Source: Streptomyces termitum
Lineage (GTDB): Bacteria; Actinomycetota; Actinomycetes; Streptomycetales; Streptomycetaceae
DNA: 64,000 nt
Assembly (NCBI RefSeq): GCF_014650175.1
Contig: NZ_BMUL01000005.1
Location: 331,969 to 395,968 of the forward strand
Direction of reading: 5' to 3'
Below the pieces are notes generated by a model. That model did no database searches and was not told where the DNA came from. It saw only the letters and a program-made list of their open reading frames with translations. This document shows positions 54,112 to 61,104 of the stretch, one piece after another (the stretch's first letter is position 1; every line of letters begins with the position of its first letter). A program made the position numbers and the translations under genes.

Positions 54112-55611
54112 ATGGCGCAGTGGACCTCTGCCGTGGGGGCGTCCCAGCTGGCCCGCCAGCTCCAGGCCCAGCAGTCCCGGCCCGCCGGCCCCGGCCTGCG
54201 CAAGCCCCCCGCCTACCGCGCCCTCGCCGACGGCATCCGGCTGCTCGTCCTGGAGGGCCGGGTCCCGGTCGCCGCCCGGCTGCCCGCCGAGCGCGAACTC
54301 GCCCTCGCCCTCACCGTCAGCCGCACCACCGTCGCCGCCGCCTACGAGGCGCTGCGCACCGAGGGCTTCCTGGAGTCCCGGCGCGGCGCCGGCAGCTGGA
54401 CCGCCGTCCCGGCCGGGAACCCGCTGCCCGCGCGCGGCCTCGAACCGCTGCCGCCGGAGGCCCTCGGCTCCCTCATCGACCTCGGCTGCGCGGCCCTGCC
54501 GGCCCCCGAGCCGTGGCTGACCCGCAGCGTCCAGGGCGCCCTGGAGGAACTGCCGCCGTACGCCCACACCCACGGCGACTACCCGGCCGGCCTGCCCGCG
54601 CTGCGGGCCACCCTCGCCGAGCGGTACACCGCCCGGGGCATCCCCACCATGCCCGAGCAGATCATGGTCACCACCGGCGCGATGGGCGCCATGGACGCCA
54701 TCTGCCACCTCTTCGCCGGGCGCGGCGAGCGGGTCGCCGTCGAATCGCCCTCGTACGCCAACATCCTCCAGCTCATGCGGGAGGCCGGCGCCCGGCTGGT
54801 GCCCGTCGCCATGTCCGAGGGGCTCGGCAGCTGGGACCTGGGCCGCTGGCGGCAGGTGCTGCGCGACGCCGCGCCCCGCCTCGCGTACGTCGTCGCCGAC
54901 TTCCACAACCCGACCGGGGCGCTCGCCGACGAGGACCAGCGGCGGGGGCTCGTGGAGGCCGCCCGCGCGGCCGGCACCGTCCTCGTCGTCGACGAGACCA
55001 TGACCGAGCTGCACCTCGACGGGGACGTGGAGATGCCCCGGCCGGTCTGCGCCTTCGACCCGGCCGGCTCCACCGTCCTCACGGTCGGCTCGGCCAGCAA
55101 GGCGTTCTGGGCGGGCATGCGGATCGGCTGGGTCCGCGCCGCCCCCGACGTCATCCGCTCCCTGGTGGCCGCCCGCGCCTACGCGGACCTGGGCACCCCC
55201 GTCCTGGAGCAGCTCGGCGTCAACTGGCTGATGCGCACCGGCGGCTGGGAGGAAGCGGTCGAGCTGCGCCGCGCCCAGGCCCGGGAGAACCGCGACGCGC
55301 TGGTCGCCGCCGTCCGCCGGGAGCTGCCGGAGTGGGAGTTCGAGGTGCCCGGGGGCGGGCTGACGCTCTGGGTCCGCACCGGCGGCCTCTCCGGCTCCCG
55401 GCTGGCCGAGGCGGGCGAACGCGTCGGCGTCCGCGTCCCCTCCGGCCCGCGCTTCGGCGTGGACGGCGCCTTCGAGGGATACGTCCGGCTCCCCTTCACG
55501 GTCGGCGGCCCGGTCGCCGAGGAGGCCGCCGCCCGCCTCGCCGCCGCCGCCCGCCTGGTCGAGTCCGGCCTCGGCGCGGGAGCGGAACCGCCCCGGACGT
55601 TCGTGGCCTGA
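54112..55611 (+). CDS. MocR-family (GntR/aminotransferase) regulator
   Basis: A 499-residue regulator with a GntR winged helix (residues about 25-95: YRALADGIRLLVLEGRVPVAARLPAERELALALTVSRTTV) joined to a class I aminotransferase-like domain. PLP sites are YVVADFHNPTGALAD, VVDETMTEL, and the Lys in VGSASKAFWAGMRIGW. In this family PLP acts as effector rather than catalyst. ATG 54112 follows GGAAGGTGG. It faces yczE and probably controls it, fitting the YczR subgroup of MocR. A short upstream frame (54080-54106) is likely chance. Confidence 0.92.
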   Translation: MAQWTSAVGASQLARQLQAQQSRPAGPGLRKPPAYRALADGIRLLVLEGRVPVAARLPAERELALALTVSRTTVAAAYEALRTEGFLESRRGAGSWTAVPAGNPLPARGLEPLPPEALGSLIDLGCAALPAPEPWLTRSVQGALEELPPYAHTHGDYPAGLPALRATLAERYTARGIPTMPEQIMVTTGAMGAMDAICHLFAGRGERVAVESPSYANILQLMREAGARLVPVAMSEGLGSWDLGRWRQVLRDAAPRLAYVVADFHNPTGALADEDQRRGLVEAARAAGTVLVVDETMTELHLDGDVEMPRPVCAFDPAGSTVLTVGSASKAFWAGMRIGWVRAAPDVIRSLVAARAYADLGTPVLEQLGVNWLMRTGGWEEAVELRRAQARENRDALVAAVRRELPEWEFEVPGGGLTLWVRTGGLSGSRLAEAGERVGVRVPSGPRFGVDGAFEGYVRLPFTVGGPVAEEAAARLAAAARLVESGLGAGAEPPRTFVA

Positions 55612-55614
55612 GGA

Positions 55615-55645
55615 ACCGGCCCGCGCCGGGGCGGCGCGGGCCGGT
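55615..55645 (+). terminator. terminator after mocR
   Basis: Perfect 13-base stem (ACCGGCCCGCGCC and complement) with a five-base loop, starting four bases after the mocR stop. Confidence 0.8.
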
Positions 55646-55701
55646 CGCCGGTGGAGAGGGCCGGGGGCGGGACCGTCGGTGGGGGATGTGAGACTGCGGG
55701 C

Positions 55702-56499
55702 ATGTCGCTCAGGGATCTCACCTTCGAACAGTGGCGGTCCGCGGACCTGTCCGGCGCGCGCCGGGTCGCCCGGGAGGCCGCCGGGGCGGTGGGGGGCCGG
55801 GTGGTCTCCGTCGAGACCGTGGAGCACCTCGGGGCGCCGCTGCACCGGGTGCGGATCGCGTGGCGGGGGCGGGAGTTCGCCCTCGTGCCCGGCGGGAGGG
55901 TGTCGGTCGGCTTCGACCTCGACGCGTGGCGGCCCGCGCCCGGACAGGAGGCCGACTACGCGAAGAGCGCGGAGCGGGGGTTCGGCCGGGGCGACGACCT
56001 GCGCGCCCATCTGGCGCTGGAGCTCAGCCCGCGCCGGGACGTCACCCTGGACACCGTGCTGATGGCGGTCGAGGCCGAGCGGCTGACCGGACCGCCCGCC
56101 GACCTGCCCGCGGAGCTCGCGGCGCGCGGCCTGCGCGTGCCGGGCCCGGACGAGTGGGAGCACGCCTGCGGCGCCGGGGCGGGCACCCTGTTCCGCTGGG
56201 GCGACGCGTGCCCCCTCGACCGCGATCCGTACGGGGACCCGGCCGGGCCGCAGAGCCGGCTCGGCGCCTTCGGGCTGCGCATCGCGCACGACCCGTACGA
56301 CGGGGAGCTGACGAGCGACGTCACCGCGGTGCACGGCGGCGACGGCGGTGAGGCGGTGTGCGGCGGGTACGGCGCGCTCCTGGCCTGGCTGCCGCTGGCC
56401 ACCGCCCACCGCAACTCCGCCATGGCCTCGTTCGTGTACGGCCCGGACGGCGAGGATGCCTGCGAGGACTTCTCCGTCCGGCCCGTCCTCGCCCTGTGA
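55702..56499 (+). CDS. FGE/SUMF1-like protein, possibly degenerate
   Basis: A 265-residue protein whose C-terminal half resembles the formylglycine-generating enzyme/ergothioneine-synthase fold: VPGPDEWEHACGAGAGTLFRWGDACP parallels the family's LPTEAEWEYAARGG...WGD, and DFSVRPVLAL parallels its last strand. The N-terminal part (TFEQWRSADLSGARRVAREAAGAV) is unlike FGE. Length is short and no full catalytic Cys pair pattern can be assigned. It is soluble with no signal. It stands alone, convergent with sffA, so a sulfatase partner is not apparent. Confidence 0.62.
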   Translation: MSLRDLTFEQWRSADLSGARRVAREAAGAVGGRVVSVETVEHLGAPLHRVRIAWRGREFALVPGGRVSVGFDLDAWRPAPGQEADYAKSAERGFGRGDDLRAHLALELSPRRDVTLDTVLMAVEAERLTGPPADLPAELAARGLRVPGPDEWEHACGAGAGTLFRWGDACPLDRDPYGDPAGPQSRLGAFGLRIAHDPYDGELTSDVTAVHGGDGGEAVCGGYGALLAWLPLATAHRNSAMASFVYGPDGEDACEDFSVRPVLAL

Positions 56500-56505
56500 C
56501 GTGCG

Positions 56506-56542
56506 GAAGGCCGGTGCGGATCGGTGATCCGTACCGGCCTTC
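56506..56542. terminator. bidirectional terminator between FGE-like and sffA genes
   Basis: GAAGGCCGGT pairs ACCGGCCTTC, and inside it CGGATC pairs GATCCG, giving a long stem with one mismatch. It lies between convergent stops. Confidence 0.75.
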
Positions 56543-56572
56543 GGCGTGTCCGGGGCGCGGAGGCGCGGGAGG

Positions 56573-58174
56573 TCAGCCCTCCGCCGGGACCGGGGCGTGC
56601 CGGGGGAAGGGGCCGCCGACGGGGGCCGCGGCCGCCTCCGGGACCTTCTCCAGGGCCACCGTCGCCGCCGCGCGCCGCTCCGGCAGCAGGTCGAGGACGG
56701 CCTGCCGGGCCGGATCGCCGGCGGCGTCGTCGTACGGGTCGGGGGTCGCCGGGACCTGGAGCCGGAGGACCGGCCCGGTGCCCAGGCGGGCGTAGCCGCG
56801 GCCCGGCGGGACCTGCGGGAGAGGCGTGGTGTGCGGGGCGGCGCCCAGGACCGCGGCGGTCTGCTCGGCGGAGGCGGGACCGAGGACCACGCGGGCGCGG
56901 GTGTGCGCGCGTACCTCTTCATGGAGGGTGTCCACCGTGTCGAACTGCTCGGCCACCACCACCGTCACCTGGGCCGCGCGGCCGTGCCGCAGCGGCACCC
57001 GCAGCAGCTCCTGGGGGTCGGGGCGGCCCTCGGCGGCGGCCAGGTGGCCGAGGACGCCGGGCCGGTCGAGGAGGATCCACAGCGGGCGGCGGGTGTCGGC
57101 GGGGGCCGGGCGGCCCTCCTGCCGGGCGCGGCTCGCGGAGATCAGCCGCCGCTCGGTCTCCCGGGCGGCCCGCTCCAGGGCCTCCAGGGCGCCGGACAGC
57201 TCGCTCTCGACGCCCAGGACGCCGTCGCGGCCGACCAGGCAGGCGTACTCGCCGGTGCCGGTGCCCTCGACGATCAGGACGTCGCCGTGGCCGAGGGCCT
57301 GGAGGGCGAGGGAGCGCAGCAGGGAGGTGGTGCCGCTGCCGGGCTGGCCGACGGCGAGCAGGTGCGGCTCGGTGGAGCGGGGGCCGGTGCGCCAGACGAC
57401 GGCGGGCGCGTCCTCGGAGCCGTCGGCCGAGACGACCGGCACGGTCCGCTGGACGGCGTCGGCGTCGGTGAAGCCGAGGACCGTCTCGCCGGGGGCGGTG
57501 ACGAACCGCTGGGCGGCGATGGTGGTGGGCAGGGCGGGCAGCACGTGCAGGACGAGCCGGTTGCCCTCCTCGTCCCAGTCGAAGAGGTACTCGCGGCCCC
57601 GCCCGGACTTGGCGTGCAGAAGCTGCTCCACGCGGGCGCGGGAGGCGGGCTCGCCGTCGGTGAAGTAGGGCGGGTAGGTGATCCTGAGCCGGGTGAGGCG
57701 GCCGTCCTCGTCGAAGGCGTGGTCGCCGAAGGCCCGGCTCCAGTCGCCGCCGTGGGCGAAGAGGGGATCGGGGTCCTCGGGGACGGAGAAGTACGGGACG
57801 AGGGCTTCGTAGAGGCCCTTGAGCCGGGCCGTCTCCGCCTCGTCGGGTCCGGTCCGCACGACCGGTTTCTCACGCCCCTTCCACGCGGCGGCGCCCATGA
57901 GCGCGACGAGCGCGAGCAGCGGCCCGTACGGCGCGAGGGCGACGACCAGGACGCAGGCCGCGACCAGGAACAGCGTGGGACCGCGCCGTTCCTTGGGGGT
58001 CGCGGCCCACTTGGCGCGCGCGTCGGCGGCCAGCCTCCGCAGACCCCGGGAGACCGTGATCAGCGGATGGAGCACGTCGGTGGCGCTGTCGGCGGCGGAC
58101 CGCGCGATCTCTCGGCCGCGCGCGAGCTGCGCGCCGCCGTTGCTCAGAATGCGGGGGAGTGGTCGCCGGGCCAC
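56573..58174 (-). CDS. sffA: SffA, FtsK/SpoIIIE-like sporulation protein
   Basis: Membrane-linked FtsK-like protein of 533 residues that localises to sporulation septa in Streptomyces coelicolor with SmeA and aids chromosome segregation into spores. Two hydrophobic segments lie near residues 65-95 (TLFLVAACVLVVALAPYGPLLALVALMGA). The ATPase-like domain follows from about residue 265. Its Walker A reads GQPGSGTTSLLRSL with Thr where Lys is normal, and the Walker B strand ends WILLDRPG. ATP hydrolysis is therefore doubtful from sequence. The GTG start follows CAGGAGC, 40 bases after smeA. Confidence 0.87.
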   Translation of the reverse strand: MARRPLPRILSNGGAQLARGREIARSAADSATDVLHPLITVSRGLRRLAADARAKWAATPKERRGPTLFLVAACVLVVALAPYGPLLALVALMGAAAWKGREKPVVRTGPDEAETARLKGLYEALVPYFSVPEDPDPLFAHGGDWSRAFGDHAFDEDGRLTRLRITYPPYFTDGEPASRARVEQLLHAKSGRGREYLFDWDEEGNRLVLHVLPALPTTIAAQRFVTAPGETVLGFTDADAVQRTVPVVSADGSEDAPAVVWRTGPRSTEPHLLAVGQPGSGTTSLLRSLALQALGHGDVLIVEGTGTGEYACLVGRDGVLGVESELSGALEALERAARETERRLISASRARQEGRPAPADTRRPLWILLDRPGVLGHLAAAEGRPDPQELLRVPLRHGRAAQVTVVVAEQFDTVDTLHEEVRAHTRARVVLGPASAEQTAAVLGAAPHTTPLPQVPPGRGYARLGTGPVLRLQVPATPDPYDDAAGDPARQAVLDLLPERRAAATVALEKVPEAAAAPVGGPFPRHAPVPAEG

Positions 58175-58214
58175 GTCGTGCTCCTGGAGGGGTGGAAGGG
58201 GGTGAGGGGAGACG

Positions 58215-58409
58215 TCAGAACTTGATCCCGCCCAGCAGGCCGGCCAGGCTCTGGCCGCCCGCGGTGATGCTGGGGGCGATGGCGGTGCCGGCCAGGTAGA
58301 AGCCGAAGAGGGCGGAGACCAGGGCGTGCGAGGGCTTGAGGCCGTCCTTCTTGAAGAACAGGAAGCAGATGATGCCGAGCAGGACCACGCCTGAGATGGA
58401 CAGGATCAT
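58215..58409 (-). CDS. smeA: SmeA, small sporulation membrane protein
   Basis: A 64-residue protein with two hydrophobic segments (SISGVVLLGIICFLFF and ALFGFYLAGTAIAP) separated by a charged KKDGLKPSH loop. In S. coelicolor SmeA targets SffA to division septa and affects septum spacing, spore wall and segregation; the operon depends on whi genes. Size, two-segment layout and position just before sffA identify it. CCAGGAG precedes ATG 58409. The promoter probably lies in the 350-base gap upstream, near AT-rich 58465-58490. Confidence 0.9.
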   Translation of the reverse strand: MILSISGVVLLGIICFLFFKKDGLKPSHALVSALFGFYLAGTAIAPSITAGGQSLAGLLGGIKF

Positions 58410-58759
58410 TGGGTGTTCTCCTGGGTGAGGGGACAGTCACGTGGAGTCCTTCCAGGTTCACGGCGAGTATCTATATGACTTATGGGTCAATCGGGTGAAT
58501 GCTGGGCTTTTTCACTTGACCGGCGGACGCCGGACGCCGCCCCGGGTGGCGAAACCCCCGGAGTGGGGTAAGGGGCTCCTGGGAGGGGCGCGTCGCGGGT
58601 GGCCGACGCCGTGATCCTTGCCTCGGCCGGGCGCCGCCATGTCGCCGCCCGGGCAGTACCCTGTCGATTCACTCGTACGGCCGCGCTTGCCGTGCGCAGG
58701 TCAAGGGCAGGCGGTACCGGTGGCACGCACCGGCCGCCCGCGGAGCACGAAAGGCGGTT
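58410..58759. other. divergent gap between smeA and the ankyrin gene
   Basis: No gene seen. The unusually AT-rich stretch at 58465-58490, read on the minus strand, has TTGACC followed by TATAGATACT, a likely smeA promoter region with non-standard spacing. It also has partial symmetry (AGTATCTATATGACT). A CACTTGACC element follows at 58513-58521 on the plus strand. No WhiG-type promoter is recognised. The side toward the ankyrin gene is GC-rich without a clear promoter. Confidence 0.4.
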
Positions 58760-59158
58760 GTGAAGATGAGCGAGACCCCGGACCCCGAGGTCGTCGAACT
58801 GGCGTCGAAGGTCTTCGGACTGGCACGCGCCGGCGACGCCGAGACCCTCGCCGCCTACCTCGACGCGGGTGTTCCCGCCGACCTCTCCAACGACAAGGGC
58901 GACTCCCTCGTCATGCTCGCCGCCTACCACGGCCACGCCGCCGCCGTCACCGCCCTGCTGGCCCGCGGCGCCGACGCCGACCGCGCCAACGACCGCGGCC
59001 AGACCCCGCTCGCGGGCGCCGTCTTCAAGGGCGAGGACGCCGTCGTCCGCGCCCTCCTGGACGGCGGCGCGAATCCGGAGTCCGGCACTCCGTCCGCCCT
59101 GGACACCGCCCGCATGTTCGGCAGGACCGAACTCCTGGAACTCTTCGCGACCAGGTGA
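58760..59158 (+). CDS. ankyrin-repeat protein
   Basis: A 132-residue soluble protein of about four ankyrin repeats. Repeat boundaries are seen in ARAGDAETLAAYLDAGVPADLS, NDKGDSLVMLAAYHGHAAAVTALLARGADAD, NDRGQTPLAGAVFKGEDAVVRALLDGGANPE and SALDTARMFGRTELLELF. Such proteins bind other proteins; no partner is known. The GTG at 58760 and ATG at 58766 are both possible, with GAAAGGCGG upstream. It may share regulation with the HEAT-type gene 270 bases downstream, but a gap without a clear promoter separates them. Confidence 0.85.
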   Translation: MKMSETPDPEVVELASKVFGLARAGDAETLAAYLDAGVPADLSNDKGDSLVMLAAYHGHAAAVTALLARGADADRANDRGQTPLAGAVFKGEDAVVRALLDGGANPESGTPSALDTARMFGRTELLELFATR

Positions 59159-59431
59159 ACACCGCCTGAACCCCAGGTGGGAACGGCACCGTAAATGTGG
59201 TCGCGGCGGTGGGGACGGTCGGTCATCATGACGACGAGCCCGGCCCTCCGACCGGGCCCCGGACGAGAGGCAGAGGGAAGATGAGCAGCGCGGACAGGCG
59301 ACGAACGAAGGACGGCCCGACATGTTGTCCCACGGCGTACTAGGCCGGGCACCGCACCGGCGGGCCCAGCGCCCGACCCGGTCCACCCCGGTCCACCCGT
59401 CGTGACGACAGCTTGATGTGAGGCGTCTTCC

Positions 59432-60925
59432 ATGTTCGAACCAGCCATAGCGCCGAGCGGCACCCTGCTCGGTCTGCTGCAGAGGGGCCGCGGCGACGGC
59501 ACCCTCCACGCGCTCGCCGCGCCCCGTGCCGAGGCCCTCGCGGCCCTCGACCACTGCGTGCTCTCCGACCCCCGCCACGACTGGCGCGTCGAGAACCGCT
59601 CCCTCTACTACGCCCGGCTCTACCTCGACCTCCACGGAGGTCTGGAGACCGTCGAGGCGCACCTCTTCGCACCCGAGGACCACCTCGACACCGAGGAGAA
59701 CCGCACCGGGCTCGCCCTCGCGGTCCTGGGCCACCTGGCCTCCTACGGACGCCACGACGCCCTGCTCCTGCTCCGGCGGTACGCGGCCACCGGGGCCAAC
59801 TGGGCCTGGGCCCTCGACGAGCTCGCCCTGCGCGACGACGACACCGGGCTGCGCTCCCTCGCCGAGCCCGTGCTCGCCCGCTTCCCCCGCGACACGGCCG
59901 GCGACGCCGCCCTGGCGGCCACCGTCCGCGACGCCTACGAGCCCCGGCCCTGGCGGCTCTGGGCCGAGGACCCGCGCGAGGCCGTCGGCGCCCGCGTCCG
60001 GGCCGCCCGCGAGGACGGCTCCTTCGACCGCTGGCAGCGGCAGCTGCGCCCCGCCGGACCCCGCCCCGGCTGGAGCGTGCGCGCCGTCCTCGACTGGGCC
60101 CAGGAGGGGTACGAGCGCGGCGCCGACCTCGCCGGACCCGCCGCCCGCTGCCTGGCCGCCGTCGCCGGGCCCGAGGACCGTCCCGAACTCCTCGCCGCCG
60201 GCCGCGCCGGAGCCCCCGGCGCCCGCGCCGCCGCCCTGCACCACCTGGCGGCCGTCCGCGACCCGGCCCTCCTCGACCTCGTCGAGGCCGCCGCCGACGC
60301 CGTCGACCCCTTCGACCGGGCCGCCTCCGGCGCCGCGGACGGAGCGCCGTACGCCGACGTGCCCGGCGCCGTCGACCGGGAGGCCCTCGCCGTCGCCCGC
60401 GCCGCCACCGCCGCCTACCTCCGCATGTGCGGCGAGGACGCGGTCGCCCGCGCCCGCGCCTGGATCCACCGCACCGACCCCCTCGGCACCGCCGCCGGCG
60501 AACTCCTCGCCGCGCGCGGCGAGGAACGGGACGCCGGGCTCGTCCTCGGCGCCCTGCGCGCCGCCCTGCGCACCGCCGGGACCGACGCGCCCGCGCTCGG
60601 CACCCTCGTCGACGGCGCCGGCCGCCTCGGCATCGCCTGCGCGGCCCCCGTGCTGCGCCACGTCTACCGGGAGACGGCCTCCTCCCAGCTGCGCGGCCGC
60701 ACCGCCCGCGCCCTCGCGGCCACCGACCCCTCCTTCGCCAGCGGCTTCGCCGTCGAGTGCCTCTGGGACTGCGAGGAGACCACCCGCGAGATCGCGGCCG
60801 AGTACGCCGAGACCGGCGACGTCCGCGTGGCCGAGCGATTGCGCCGCCTCGCCGCCGACCCGGCCGAGGAGGTCGAGGTCCAGACGGCCGTACGCAACCG
60901 GATCGGCCCCGACCTCCAGGTCTGA
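59432..60925 (+). CDS. HEAT-repeat-like protein
   Basis: A 497-residue soluble helical protein. Repeated helix pairs include [35 protein letters not shown] and [24 protein letters not shown]. The N-terminus is [28 protein letters not shown]. No catalytic motif is seen. Such solenoids act as scaffolds or in DNA base recognition (alkylpurine glycosylase type), but neither is supported here. The ribosome site is weak. It is conserved near the ankyrin gene in Streptomyces, so a shared pathway is possible. Confidence 0.75.
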   Translation: MFEPAIAPSGTLLGLLQRGRGDGTLHALAAPRAEALAALDHCVLSDPRHDWRVENRSLYYARLYLDLHGGLETVEAHLFAPEDHLDTEENRTGLALAVLGHLASYGRHDALLLLRRYAATGANWAWALDELALRDDDTGLRSLAEPVLARFPRDTAGDAALAATVRDAYEPRPWRLWAEDPREAVGARVRAAREDGSFDRWQRQLRPAGPRPGWSVRAVLDWAQEGYERGADLAGPAARCLAAVAGPEDRPELLAAGRAGAPGARAAALHHLAAVRDPALLDLVEAAADAVDPFDRAASGAADGAPYADVPGAVDREALAVARAATAAYLRMCGEDAVARARAWIHRTDPLGTAAGELLAARGEERDAGLVLGALRAALRTAGTDAPALGTLVDGAGRLGIACAAPVLRHVYRETASSQLRGRTARALAATDPSFASGFAVECLWDCEETTREIAAEYAETGDVRVAERLRRLAADPAEEVEVQTAVRNRIGPDLQV

Positions 60926-61104
60926 CCCGGCCCCCGCCACCGCTCCCGCCCCGGGACGGCGCGGCCCCCGGCGGTCCTCCGCCGCGCGTGGCCCCGCCCC
61001 GGGGCGGAGGAGTACGGGGCGGCGCGGCCTCCGGCGGAACCCCCGCCCCACCGTCGCCCTTCCCGGACCGCGCTCGACGGAGCCCGCGCGGCGACAATGG
61101 GAGG

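Noticed and set aside
52432..56922. Very long continuous minus-strand frame
   Set aside because: Only its downstream end (GDPD) is a real gene; the rest is antisense to mocR and the FGE-like gene.
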